A program made the translations under genes and the position numbers. The notes under the pieces are model-generated. The model worked only from the letters and a program-made list of their open reading frames with translations, had not been told where the DNA came from and made no database searches. From positions 103,687,738-103,751,737 of the forward strand of contig CM073593.1 in the NCBI GenBank assembly GCA_037074705.1: DNA of 64,000 bases, given 5' to 3'. Origin of the DNA: Zhengitettix transpicula (Eukaryota > Arthropoda > Insecta > Orthoptera > Tetrigidae). Below are positions 32,869 to 44,452 of the stretch, piece after piece; within the stretch, counting starts at the first letter, position 1; the number at the start of each line of letters is the position of its first letter.

Positions 32869-33640
32869 CTGAACGTTTGATAAATACGCCAGGGTTGTCC
32901 ACAGGGTAATTGAAACATACGACAGTAGTTCTTTTTTTCCCGTCTCTCTTGCCACACGCTTGGACCGCGCGCCACTGGAACTCGCAATGACGTGATGAAA
33001 AATGGCGGACGGGAGGAGGGAAGTTTATTACCTCAACCACACGAAACTGACGGTCAAACAAACGAGTGAGGAAGATAAAACAGCGTGCGTACACGAGTAA
33101 TGGGGCCAGCGATCACTTGGGGTGGCGGCGACGAAGAAGAAGGATGACGTTCATTCCCGCTGACGACTCGACTCTGCGGAGGTTCGAGGTTCTTGATAAC
33201 CTCGCAGCAGGAGCTCGACATTTCTCGTTAACTCGGCGTAACATTGTAATGTGATGTTGGTAGCCGTTGCCGTTATCTCGTCCAAGTATTTTCCCCACCA
33301 ACCTTGGTTGTTCGCTTTTCTCACTCGCTAACAACTGATCCGGCCGCCTGTTAAAAAAAACACCCCCTCGCTCCCCCCCCCCAAACCACAAAGTTATTAC
33401 CAGCGCCTTTTTGTTGTTGTTGTTGTTTGTTTGCCACTGAAAATATTATTTGTTGGAGCGTTAAATAGAAGGTTCCTCCCACCCGTACTGTCTACGGTAG
33501 ATACCATCTGCACACCGCATTCCTCCTCCGACCTTCACAGGCAGACATTCATCAATTTAAACTGGAATATCTCGTTTTATTCGGACCCCCACGCACCCGC
33601 AGTTCCTGCCCAGGTCGTAATAATACACACGTTATGGAAA
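32869..33640. other. GC-richer spacer, unassigned frames
   Basis: Repeat-free. Several overlapping frames on both strands (33066-33391) lack domains. If the 32740 exon is real, upstream exons or a promoter would be expected here, but none can be fixed. Confidence 0.3.
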
Positions 33641-33643
33641 TAT

Positions 33644-33790
33644 CACACACACACACACACACATGGGGGAAACTTTACGGCCGGTGTTTACGTGCATTAG
33701 GAGCCCCTACTTCTTCGTGTGTGTGTGTGTCTCATATTCATTCCACGTCGTTGCGTGTGTGTGTGTGCGTGCGTGTGTGCGTGTAAATGA
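33644..33790. repeat. (CA)n and (TG)n microsatellites
   Basis: (AC)n at 33643-33662 and TG/TGCG-rich tracts at 33717-33785. Confidence 0.9.
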
Positions 33791-33794
33791 CATT

Positions 33795-33797
<3 letters not shown>

Positions 33798-33843
<46 letters not shown>

Positions 33844-33958
33844 AATAGAGAGAGATAGAGAGAGACAGATATAGAGAGAGGCAGATATAGAGAGAGAGAT
33901 AGAGAGAGATATAGAGAGAGATATATAGAGACAGATATATAGAGAGAGAGATGGAGAA

Positions 33959-33989
<31 letters not shown>

Positions 33990-34506
33990 TAGAGAGAGAG
34001 ATATAGAGAGAGAGAAATAGGGAGAAATAGGGAGAGATAGGGAGAGATAGGGAGAGATAGGGAGAGAGATTGAGAGAGAGATAGAGATATAGAGAGAGAG
34101 AGATAGGAGAGATATGGAGAGAAAGAGAGAGATAGAGAGAGAGATTGAGAGAGAGAGATTGAGAGAGAGAGATTGAGAGAGAGAGATTGAGAGAGAGAGA
34201 TTGAGAGAGAGAGATTGAGAGAGAGATTGAGAGAGAGATATAGAGAGATATATATAGAGAGAGAGATAGGGAGAGATATATAGAGACAGATATATGAAGA
34301 GAGAGATAGAGAAAGAGATTAGAGAGAGAAAGAGAGAGAGATATATTGAGAGAGAAATAGGGAGAAATAGGGAGAGATAGGGAGAGATAGGGAGAGATAA
34401 AGAGAGATTGAGAGAGATAGAGATATATATATAGAGAGATAGGGAGAGATAGGGAGAGATAGGGAGAGATATGGAGTGATAGAGAGAGATAGAGAGAGAG
34501 GGGGGG
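33798..34506. repeat. (GAGATA)n / (GA)n compound microsatellite
   Basis: About 700 bp of GAGAGATA-type sequence with secondary expansions such as 'attgagagagag' (34141-34240) and 'gatagggagagatagggaga' (34030-34070, 34350-34470). Ser/Leu/Ile-rich minus-strand frames are artefacts. Confidence 0.95.
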
Positions 34507-35355
34507 GATTCATCTCGGTCACTAGGAACTTCCTTTCCCAGGACTGGATCGACAACTACTCTTCTTTTATTTTTATTATTAATCGCCTTGACTGTTTAAG
34601 CAAGACTAATAACAGGACGACGTGATTTAATTTGTATGGACCGAAGGGGGTGAAGGTGGGGAGTTGGGGGGAAGGAAACATGGAATTCAATTATCGACAT
34701 TACAGCAACGATTAGATAAACTGTTTTGAGGAATGAAAACATTTCCATTCAGCTGAAAATTGTTTGCGGAATATTTTACGACCGGTTTGACCGATATGGA
34801 GAGACTTGTGCGGAATTTTTCTTATTAAAGCAGAGAGTCCAACCCCCCCCCCCCCACAACCACCACCACCATGATGGCAAAGCAAGTGGTATGGATCAGG
34901 TGAGGCGAGAGCGAATAACTCAGTGGTGGTATCTTGGCAGGTTCCAGGCTGTGTCGTCCACTTTAACCCCAGTGGAATCTAAACCACTTAAAAAGGTTTC
35001 AGAGAGGGGGAGGAGGCGGGGGGAGGAGTCAGAAAAACAAAGAAAAAAACACAAAATAGACTCGTTTCCTAACGGAAACCGAAAATGGCAAATTTATCAG
35101 TCGGTGATAAGATAATTTCCATTAGCGCCCTCACTTCAGCTACGTTGATATAACATTATCATACAAATGTACAGATAAAAAAATATATATGCTGTATGAC
35201 CAAACAAATAAGTGATAATACTTCCTGGTTTTAACGCCACATTGACAAAAAATTTTTCTTCTTTCAAAACGAGATAATTTTCACAGCGGAACACTGAAAG
35301 GGGAAAAACAATTCCAGCATTGGAAAGGTTTTGTGGAGCACAACTAAAATAGAAT
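34507..35355. other. Spacer with unassigned 129-codon frame
   Basis: A plus-strand frame at 34726-35115 includes a C-run/His-run (34841-34872) and a Lys/Arg/Glu-rich end. No domain or promoter is recognised; probably chance. Confidence 0.25.
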
Positions 35356-35357
<2 letters not shown>

Positions 35358-35403
<46 letters not shown>

Positions 35404-35424
35404 GTATATATATACATATAAATA
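35358..35424. repeat. (AT)n microsatellite
   Basis: About 38 bp of pure AT followed by mixed ATAC/ATAT, directly before the retrotransposon fragment. Confidence 0.95.
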
Positions 35425-35709
35425 TTGGGAAGAACCTACCGGCCTGTAATGCAACATAAAGTGCGGAGATTAAGATATAATAATGAAATAATTAATGGAC
35501 AAGATATGGTGAGTTTTATAACATCTCAAAGGCTGCGATGGTGGGCGTCATGTGGAAGGAATGCAAGAAGACAGAATAACCCCCCCCCCCAAAAAAAAAA
35601 TACTCTAAGCAAGACAAGTAAAAGGTTTGAGGTGGAGAATTTGGGAATTATGAAGGTGAAAGGATGGGGATTAAGAATAGAGAAGCAGAGAGGCTATGGC
35701 CCTCATTAG
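35425..35709 (+). pseudogene. Degenerate non-LTR retrotransposon RT C-terminal tail
   Basis: The frame reads GRTYRPV..., RRLRYNNEIINGQDMVSFI, QRLRWWASCGRN and later LGIMKVKGWGLRIEKQRG. This follows the usual C-terminal order of RTE/Jockey-like polymerases (GPV..., R-RYN-E-, I...QRLRW-GHV-R, ...L--MGV-GWR--A-DR). The GHV motif is changed to ASC and a G/P-rich link is replaced by a C/A-run (35581-35600). The polymerase core is missing upstream. It is a dead 3' fragment and not a host gene. Confidence 0.7.
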
Positions 35710-35891
35710 GCATGTAGCGTCGTACAGTAAGCATATATATATATTAATAATAACGTTGTTCAGTCTGAACCTCTACGCCTATTTATTTCACGTAATTATA
35801 TATATTTTTTTAAAATTGGGTTGCGTTTGAAACCTGGACCTGTTTCTTTATTTCAAAACTGTAAGATATTTAAGAAAAACAAAAGGAAGCT

Positions 35892-36632
35892 GTCTACGAG
35901 GGCTATTCTCTCGCAGGCAGAACCTTGTAGGAGAGACAGGAAGGGGCTACATTTGGGGATGCCTTTTCCTCTCTCCGTTTTTGAACCAAGGTTCCCACAA
36001 GCCGAACCAGCTCGGCCTGTTCTGAGAGGTGTATGTTCCGGGGTCACAGACCTTGAGCATATGGTAAGAGATATCCGCTATTCCTATGGGAATAGTCGGC
36101 CAGCTGCCTCCTAAACTGGCCGAGGCACGGAGGAGGGAATGCTGCGTCCCCACAGCAAACTCTTCTCCCGCCATCGGAAGGGCGTGGGACAAGTACCCAA
36201 TGCCAGACCTACCTGATGTAGGTTTTTATAGGCTTTGTCCTGCATTACTTTTAGGTGAATGCCGGGTAGGATCCTTAAACCATAGCCCGGGGGTCCCTAG
36301 TTAACCCTTGGCTACCTTCCTCTACCCTTCCGCGTCCCGCCTTTCAAATCCCTTCCTCTGCTATTAAAGAGGAGTTGCCACTATGTGGATTACCCGGGCT
36401 ATGCTTTAAGGATCCTACCCGGCATTCGCCTAAAAGTAATGCAGCGTAAACCCTAGAAAAACCTGCATCAGGTAGGTCGGGCATTGGGTACTTGTCCCAC
36501 GCCCTTCCGATGGCGGGAGAGGAGGTTTGCTGTGGGGTCACAGCTTTTTTTTAGGAAAAAAATACTAGTTCTTTAGAAGAAAATTTAATTTATTTCATTC
36601 TCCCTTAAACTATTAAAATTTTATATGCATCG
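35892..36632. repeat. Family A plus-strand copy joined to reverse copy and 80-bp tail
   Basis: 35892-36395 is a near full-length plus-strand copy from the hairpin to 'gtggattaccc'. At 36396 it switches to minus-strand core sequence until about 36543. Then follows the tail 'aaatactagttctttagaag...tatatgcatcgat' to 36632. From about 36262 on it matches 2157-2533 in structure and sequence. Confidence 0.9.
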
Positions 36633-37435
36633 ATAGTGAAACCAATATTAATTTCCACGAATAAATTTATCAAAAAAAAATCCAAACTGTACAGAATATT
36701 TTTATGCAGTCTTCTCTTATTTAATCAATAACCTAGACCCATTTAAAAACCTAAAATTATATACATAATTCTACAGCATTGAAAAATCCTACCCTTGAAA
36801 GTTACCTTAAAGATGTAAAATTTATTTTTAAGTTAGTTAATAATTATCCTGTTTTTTTTTAAAAAAAAGAAATAATTCTCTACTCTGATTTGAAAAGTCT
36901 TTCTGAATGTACTGCAGTTAAAAATAAATTTCCGTTGCGAATTTTAAGTTTAAGAAATTCCATTCCATTCCAGTTATCCAGGAATTATTTTTCCCGCCTC
37001 TCTCTTAACATCCGCTCTTCCTCTCCCGATACTTTGTCCGTTCATTCATCAGACTGGCCCTGTATTATTTTTTTTCTCAAACGCGTTAATCTGTTGTTTA
37101 CTCTTTCCCTACCGTCTTGATCCTATTTTAATATCCGCTTGGCTTATAAATAACGGTAATTTTCCCTATACTTATGTTTGTGTTCTGAAATCGTTTTCTT
37201 AATCTCTAAGGTAATTTATCCGTTAAGGAGAAATAAATCTTACTTAGACTAAGTCCTCACCGCGGTTAATTCAATTCGGTTATAAATACAAGTTAACTAC
37301 GGTCATAAAAAAATTATATATCCGTATTTCTTTTTAATATTTTTTACTCCTGTAACGTTTTAGGACAATTTCTATTCGAACACTGCATTTAATATAATCT
37401 AAGCTAATAAATAAAGCAGTGTATATATATTTGTA
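36633..37435. other. AT-rich spacer, nothing recognised
   Basis: A 76-codon plus-strand frame (36890-37120) shows no domain. No repeat-family match. Confidence 0.4.
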
Positions 37436-38681
37436 TGTTCCTCATACAAATCTACACCAGTCGAGCAAATTTCGTACACATGTTCTCTGCAACCAGGAAA
37501 CAAACACTGTTGGGGTGAGACGCGTCTACCACCCTCAGAAGCTGGGGTGGAAATATTTAAACATGCTAAAACACTCGATATTTCAGTCGGATAAATATAT
37601 TTAGGGGTCAAAGATATTCATAGTGTTTCTACCGATGTTATCTGACTACAACATCGTCGGAACGGAGGACGTTTAAGGTTGGGGGTGGACGCGTATTACA
37701 AGAAAATAACGCTAATGCAATCAAGATTGGAATCGAATCCAGTTTTATGCATGTAGCTGAGTTTAATGATGACATTCAATTCGCCATTTAACCCCCAGGG
37801 GCGGGGCTACACAGGGGGTAGAATTTTTCTAACAGTTTAAATGGTCGATATTTGCGTGGAATAAATAATTGTTGAGGTCAACGACGTTTATAATATACTA
37901 GCTGGGTGCCCGGCGTTGCTCGTGTACTTATTTATATAAACTCGAAAAAGTATTTAATTGAATACTTAAATATATTCCTTGAGTATTTCAGGATATAATT
38001 GTCAATTGTCACTCGGTCTTCATACATTACGAAATATTACATTGATGAAATTGTTAGCTACACTCACAACTAATACAGCGCAAGGATGGTAAAGTAATTC
38101 GTATTATTCTTTATTACCATTCGATGGAATATTGCTGTATAATATTATACATTTTATTTAAAGAACATATTTCTGCTTTATTTCATTCCTAATAAAGGAG
38201 ATATTTCCTTTGTTCGTTGCGTAGTAACGTCTCTCTCTCCCGTGACGTCATTGTCTCTTGGCGCGCAGTAATTTAATATTTAATGATCACGGTTTTTAAT
38301 TATAATTCTTTCCACATGTATGCTAGGCGTTTCTCACCCCCACAGTACCGTTTCTCGTATTTTGAAGAATATGTGTACCAATTTTTGTTGCATTCTGTCC
38401 ACGCGATAAAATTTGTATAAAGAACAACGTAAATACATACATACATACAAATGTACATCCTTTTTTATTATATAGATGTAACGATATTTGTTTTCAACCC
38501 CTTCCGGCATGAGAGCTAAGCACACGTAGGGGTGGGGGTGGAAATATTCAAACAATGTAACCGACCGACAACACATTTAATGATAGGGGTTGAGTTGCCT
38601 TACATAAAAATAACCTAAAAGATACCTAGGTCGGGGGGTATGGATTAATGACATCTCGGGCAACGCCGGGCACCCAGCTAG
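37436..38681 (+). mobile_element. Helitron-like family B interrupted by family C
   Basis: 37436-37897 carries the B body ('aatctacaccagtcgagcaa', 'tggggtgagacgcgtc', 'gtgtttctaccgatgttatc'). It resumes at 38477 and ends 'gcaacgccgggcacccagCTAG' at 38681 before T. The true 5' end (TCTATATATATAAAAATG type) is missing. Confidence 0.8.
37898..38476 (-). mobile_element. Helitron-like family C inserted in family B
   Basis: Plus-strand CTAGCTGGGTGCCCGGCG starts at 37898 after A, and the other end reads TTATTATATAGA to 38476 before T. Removing it joins minus-strand ...cgttaca to tatatta, an A/T target with no duplication, as expected for Helitrons. Confidence 0.85.
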
Positions 38682-39584
38682 TTTAATATAAATTATCTGT
38701 GTGTGTTGTGACGCAAAATGGTTGCAGATAACTAAAATTATCAGCGCCGCGTCGCTGCACGACGTCTATTATACTTTTGATATTTTTATCCACCCCGTTG
38801 CTCGATTCGCGTTGGGGGCGGGGGGGGGGGGCGGAAATATTGTCAAAATTCCCAGTCTCGTTCTCCAACAGTAGTTCAGCCGAGGGTTGGATTTTTTCTA
38901 TTATTATTATTAAAATTGTTTGCATTCCTTCTCTTTGTTTATGCGTGTTCATATTTACAACTCCCAACTATCAGCATTTTCAGTTTCATTATTCATGTAA
39001 AGGGTGGGGGGGGGGGTTCAGGGGGTTGGAAGGGGGTCAACGAACAGTTCACAAACTTCCATGATGGCCTCATTTCGATTCATTGTTTTCAAGAGCGACA
39101 ACCAAATTACCATAGCGCATTTGGTAATGTTTAGCGGTAAATCACGTACACGCCAGTTTAACACCGATATGTTTCGTTCATGTCGTGTTTTTTTTTTAAC
39201 ATAAAAAAAACATGGCGCTGCATCAAATTAATATGTATTTGTTACGAGAACCTTTTGTGGAACTCTCATAATAATTGTCACCATTTTTTTGCGGGGCGTG
39301 GGGGAAGGGGGAGAAGGGGGAGGGGGAGAAGGGGGAGGGGTGGACATCTTATTGTACCTGTCGTACAGCAAAGACTTTTATAACATTCACTAATTTTGTT
39401 TTTTCTCTCCATGGAAATCTATATTCATCCATATTTTCTCTATTTAAGCCGAGTATATCAATAATATTTTCTTAAAATTCTTTAATTAATCCGTTTCTTC
39501 CCCTGGTCACATATAATATAAAATAATTTTGCGACTCTTTTATTGTGTGTTCTATTATAATGTTTTTAATACATTCTTATTCTA
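38682..39584. other. Spacer with three G-rich tracts
   Basis: G-runs at 38814-38833, 39004-39018 (plus G-triplets to 39036), and a (GGGGGAGAA)n block at 39297-39340. No gene supported. Confidence 0.4.
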
Positions 39585-39675
39585 TTCCTTCCGTATCCAT
39601 TCCTATGCTATGAAAGGGGAGTTTTCACTACGTGGAAATATCCTCATGTAGCCTGTTATCCCCTAAAACCCTCCT
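39585..39675 (+). repeat. Family A 3' fragment
   Basis: Keeps 'ctatgctatgaaaggggagt' to 'ctcatgtagcctgttatccc' with a C-interrupted tail. Confidence 0.75.
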
Positions 39676-39691
39676 CCAAAAAAAACCTAAA

Positions 39692-40181
39692 TCTATATAA
39701 TAAAAAAGGGATGTGTATTTGTATGTATGTATTTACGTTAATTTATATACAAATATAAACACGTGGAAAGATTGCAGCAAAAATTGGTACACATTTTCTT
39801 TAAAACACGAGAAACGGTACTGTGGGGGGGGAGGGGGGTGTGAGAAACCCGTAGCATACATGTGGGAAGAATATAATTTAAAAGCGTGATCATTAAGTGT
39901 TTTATTACTACGCGCCAAGACCAGAATGACATCACGCTAGAGAGCGACGTTACTACGCGACGAACAAAGGAAATAGTTCCTTTTTTTCCGCAATGAAATA
40001 AATCAGAAATATTTTCATTAAATAAAAAGTGAAATTTTATCCAGTAATACTCCATCGAATGATAATAAAAACAATACGAAATACTTTACGATTCTTGCCG
40101 GAAATTTAAGTTAATTTTCGTGCCATATTAAGTGACTGAAATATGGCGACCATTTGTTGACATTGTGAATGCAAATAACAA
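39692..40181 (+). mobile_element. Helitron-like family C, 3' truncated
   Basis: A|TCTATATAATAAAAAAGGG start at 39692 and a colinear C body to about 40176. The 3' end is lost at a family A T-rich tail (40182). A minus-strand frame here (MEYYWIKFHFL...) resembles one in the 58663 copy, but only because the DNA repeats. Confidence 0.8.
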
Positions 40182-40757
40182 ATTTTTTTTAGGGTAACAG
40201 GCTGCATGAGGGTAATCCACATGGTGGCAACTCCCCCTTAATAGCATAGGAAGGGATCTGAAAGGGGGATGCGGAAGGGTAGAGGAAGGCACCCCCGGGC
40301 TATGGTTTAAGGATCCTACCCGACAATAGCCTAAAAGTAATGCAGCGAAAACCCTAGTTGTTCGCTATTCCCATTGGAATAGTCGGCCACCTGCCTCCTA
40401 AACTGGTCAAGGCACGGAGAAGGGAATGCTGCGACCCCACAGCAAACTCCTCTCCCGCTATCGGAAGGGCGTGGGACAAGTACCCAATGCCCGACCTACC
40501 CGATGCAGGTTTTTCTAAGGTTTTCCCTGCATTCCTTAGGCGAATGCCGGGTAGGATCCTTAAAATATAGCCCAGGGGCCCTAGTTAACCCTTGGCTATC
40601 TTCCTCTACCCTTCCGCATCCCCCCTTTCAAATCCCTTCCTATGCTATTAAAGGGGAGTTGCCCAAAGTGGATTACCCTCATGTAGCCTGTTGCCCTATA
40701 AAAAAAAATCTCTCCTACAAGGTTCTGCCTGCGAGAGAACAGCCCTCGCAAACCTCT
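40182..40757. repeat. Family A minus copy split by a plus copy
   Basis: 40182-40356 is the minus-strand 3' half. 40357-40707 is a plus-strand copy starting 'ttgttcgctattcccattgg' and ending with an A tail. 40708-40757 returns to the minus-strand 5' hairpin end ('cctgcgagagaacagccctcgca'). The middle of the minus copy is missing, so insertion was accompanied by deletion or template switching. Confidence 0.8.
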
Positions 40758-41720
40758 TTAACATCAACTCACTCAAACGACAGTTACATAACAACTGCAC
40801 GTCCAAAATGGCTGAAACTTTGGTGAGTAACTGTCAACACATGAACAACGAAATTCACTAGCTTTTTATTTACTAGTGCTGCCATCTTCACGTTGAGGTC
40901 GGAAACTTTTCAGACCACCCTCTTATATATACAATATTTTTTTAACTTTGAGACCGTGAAGGTTTTGATCTATTCTACGATAACTCCATTTTTTTATTCA
41001 ACAAATATGTTTTTGGGTGAATGGGGAATAATTTTATATTAACTGTCATGTTTAAACGATGGGGATGATCTGTGATAACGACCTTCTATAGCTTTAATGT
41101 TTCTGCATTGAAATGTTTCGTTTTACTCCTTTTTTATATAGACCGTGATTATTCCTATTTGGAATAATAAAGCTAGAGACCTCAACAGTTCCTGGAATTG
41201 AAAGAAAAAATGTAACAATAGTAAAATAGGATTTATGAAATTTGCGTTGGAGAATTTTTTAGGTCGACTGTTCCGTTTATTCGTCACTTCTTCTTCTTTT
41301 TTTTTTTTTTTTTTATTTTGTGATTTACCTCGAATCTGAAACGCGTCGATATTTGTAGTTCTTGTAACTGCACCTGACAGACTCTTATTCTACTTGTTAC
41401 AAAACCCTCGTGTGCACTTTTATTTTCTCCCATCATAGGATTGTATTACTGAGAATAGTAAAGTTAGTTTGTGGGATTCCTGGGAGACAAATAATATTCA
41501 TCAAATAAAATTTTCCACGTTTGCTAGACACGAGGAGAAGAGCCTAGAAAAGAGATAGAGGATGAGGGGTGGAGGGGGGGAGGTTGCTTATTGTATTTCC
41601 GTTTTCATTGCAACGTTTCACATCCCTACTTATTGAGGTCACTTTCCGGGGAAAATTCCGAGAGCTGTTGAAAGCTTAACTAAACTCGCACAAGAGTTTT
41701 CTGTCGACTGCTGCCTCTCA
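40758..41720. other. Spacer, nothing recognised
   Basis: Includes a poly-T run near 41296-41314 and mixed AT-rich DNA. No feature supported. Confidence 0.4.
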
Positions 41721-41722
41721 AA

Positions 41723-41724
<2 letters not shown>

Positions 41725-41753
<29 letters not shown>
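41725..41753. repeat. (AT)n microsatellite
   Basis: About 28 bp of pure AT. Confidence 0.95.
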
Positions 41754-41756
<3 letters not shown>

Positions 41757-42118
41757 TACTCTTTTATTTTTGCGTAGAGAATCATGGCGTTGAATACATG
41801 TCGAAAGACTTGGCAGTACAAATGGATATTCTATGGTTTTTTTAAAAAAAAATAGAGGGGTGGGATAGGGAAGAGTGGGGAGGGGGTGGGGGGTGGGCAA
41901 AACCAACCGGGGATGTGTCAGATATGTGGAGGAGCGTGTGTGTGAGTGTATGAGAGATAGAAAGTGATAGAGGGAGAGGAATGATTCCTGTAATGTGAAA
42001 AAAAAAAAGCCTTTCGCGTCTGTTATTGATGTATCAGCGGGTGTTTTACAAATATGCATATTGCATTAGTGGGACTGAATTATTTAAAATTTCCATCGGA
42101 TACTTGGGATACGTCGAC

Positions 42119-42141
42119 AGAGAGAGAGAGGGAGAGAGAGG

Positions 42142-42187
<46 letters not shown>
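42119..42187. repeat. (GA)n microsatellite
   Basis: About 69 bp of GA with a few GGGA interruptions. Confidence 0.95.
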
Positions 42188-42192
<5 letters not shown>

Positions 42193-42479
42193 GAAGGATC
42201 GATAGCACAATTTCAAATGGACCTTGTCTAACAGATGGATCGAGCTGAGCCGCCATCTTGACGCCACAAAAGGAAGAAGAAGAAGAAAAAAAATTCCTCT
42301 TCCTGCCCTCGTATTTATAGTATAGTAGAAACGTTATCACAAACAGGCCTCCTAATCGGCGTAATGTATTCGGAAAAGAGGAGAGAATAGAGCGACCATC
42401 CAGGAGGTCGGAAAATAAAGAAAAGAAACCTATAAAGAGAGACAGAAGGACTGTGAAAGAGAGGGGGAAAAAAAACACG

Positions 42480-42700
42480 AGAGAGGAGAGGAAACGGACT
42501 TTCTCGACTGCTCACCGACCGATAATTTAGCCACGGCACGAAATGAAAGCGCCATATTTTATGAGGGCTAAGCATGGCTGAGCGGCTATAAATTGCGTAT
42601 GTCCGCAGACGTTTAAATTAGACAACGCTTCATCAAGGGCTTCTTCTTCCCTCTTTTAAATGCAATTATCCCGTCATAATTGCGGTTGAGCCATTACTTG
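42480..42700. promoter_or_regulatory. Repeat-free candidate regulatory segment
   Basis: Contains 'agcgccatattttatgaggg', 'gcggctataaattgcgtatg' and paired 'aattatcccgtcataattgc'. AT-rich homeodomain-like sites are set in GC-richer DNA. Inference only. Confidence 0.2.
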
Positions 42701-43630
42701 TCTGCCTTGCCCTCCCCTCCCCCCCCCCTTCTCCTTTCTTCTTCCTTCCTCCACCTCCGTTCCTTGATTCTTCTTAGACAATTAACCGGCTGGACAATTA
42801 CTTTCGTTTGTAGTTGTTGTCATTCCGTTTTCTGGAAGAGGCGACGGAATTTATTACCCTCCTCCTTTTTTTTCTTTGCCTGATTCGTATATTAACACCA
42901 GATTAATTAACACGCGGTTGTGGCATCTGCTCAAGAACACTGGTAAATATCCCGGAAAATTCTGGAACAATCTTGTATACTACATTTTATTAGTTAAGTT
43001 AATTTTTTTTAGCAATTTCATTATGTTTCAAAGCAATATATACCGTTTTATATTCACTCACAGGTAAAGGAAAATCATAATTATTTTTTGTATTGCTGTC
43101 GTGCTATGTGCGGACGTGCGATGAGCGTACAGACGGATATCGTGCAAGGAGCAGGCAAGAGTAACTTTTATACTAAAAGGCGAAAAAGTTTAAGAAGTTA
43201 AATTAAGTTAATTAATACAACACTTTTCGGTCCTCGTGTCGACCGTCAACAGGGCATGTAGAGACGAAACTATTATTTTATAGATATAAGAATCAGCAAC
43301 CTATGTCGAAGGTAATTAAATGCCAAAATTAAATAATTTGGACAAAAGGACTTGGAGATGAATTTTTAAAAAGAGAAGTTTATGAATCCTGAATTAGAAT
43401 ATTCTAAAATGTTATTAAAGAATATTTTTTTAAAACATTAAGACTGTATAATGTGCTTATTATATAACAGTTCGTAACTAATCTGAATTTACTATTAATC
43501 TATATCTAAACTATGAAAACTGTTCCAATTAACAGGTTTTTTTTAATTATACATCGAATTATAAAGGAATAAGCCATAAATATATTTTTCTAAAATAAAA
43601 ATTTAGAATATAGGCTATTAAAATTGGCAC
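42701..43630. other. Spacer, nothing recognised
   Basis: C/T-rich at 42710-42770, then AT-rich. No coding or RNA signal. Confidence 0.4.
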
Positions 43631-43662
43631 AACGTTTCGTTCCTTTTTTGCAACCTCTTCAG
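43631..43662 (-). ncRNA. Hammerhead-like core with 4-bp helix I
   Basis: Minus strand: CTGAAGA, stem II GTT/AAC (weak), GAAACGTT. GCAT before the core pairs with GTGC after the predicted cleavage point (one U-G pair), the longest helix I in the window. ACGT would give helix III in a dimer. Confidence 0.5.
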
Positions 43663-43696
43663 ATGCAAATATAATAATTTTTTTTACAAGTTTGGT

Positions 43697-44452
43697 TCCG
43701 CACAGCAAACTCTTCTCCCGCCATCCAGGAAAGGGCGTGAGACAAATACCCCAATGCCCGACCAACCTCATGAAGGTTTTTCTAGGGTTTTCCCTGCATT
43801 ACTTTTAGGCGAATTCCCCGGGTAGGATCCTTAAACTATAGCCCGGGGGTCCCTAGTTAACCCTTGGCTACCTTCGTCTACCTTTCCGCATCCCGCCCTT
43901 TCAGATCGCTTCCTATGGTATTAAAGGTGATTACTCTCATTAAGCCTGATACCCTAAAAAAGTTTTAAAAAAATTCAGTCATAGAGCTCTGGCGAGGGCT
44001 ACCTTTGGGGATGCCCTCACATCTCTCTGTTTTTTTTTGAACTAAGGTTCCCACATGCCGAGGCACCTGCGTCTGTTTTGAGAGGTGTATGTTCCGGTGT
44101 CGCAGACCTTGGGCATACGGTAAGAGTTGTCCGTTATTCCTATTGGAATAGTCGGCCAGCTGCCTCCTAAACTGGCCAAGCGAGGTGTAATCTGCGACCC
44201 CACAGCAAACCCCTCATCCGCCTTCGGAAGGGCGTGGGACAAGTACCCAATGCCCGACCTACCTGATGCAGGTTTTCTAGGGTTTTCCCAGCATTACTTT
44301 TAGGCGAATGCCGGGTAGGATCCTTAAACTATAGCCCGGGGGCCCTAGTTAACCCTTGGCTACCTTCCTCTACCTTTCCACATCTCTTGCTATGCTACTA
44401 AATGGGAGTTGCTACTATGTGGATTACCCTAATGTAGCCTGTTACTATAAAA
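43697..44452 (+). repeat. Two tandem family A copies
   Basis: 43697-43960 is 5' truncated and ends 'tgataccctaaaaaag'. 43993-44452 is nearly complete from 'cgagggctacctttgggg' to 'gcctgttactataaaaag'. Both lie in the same orientation, about 30 bp apart. Confidence 0.85.

Noticed and set aside
35425..35709. Host gene annotated as craniofacial-development-like
   Set aside because: The motif order is that of a non-LTR retrotransposon polymerase tail, with damaged motifs and no upstream core.
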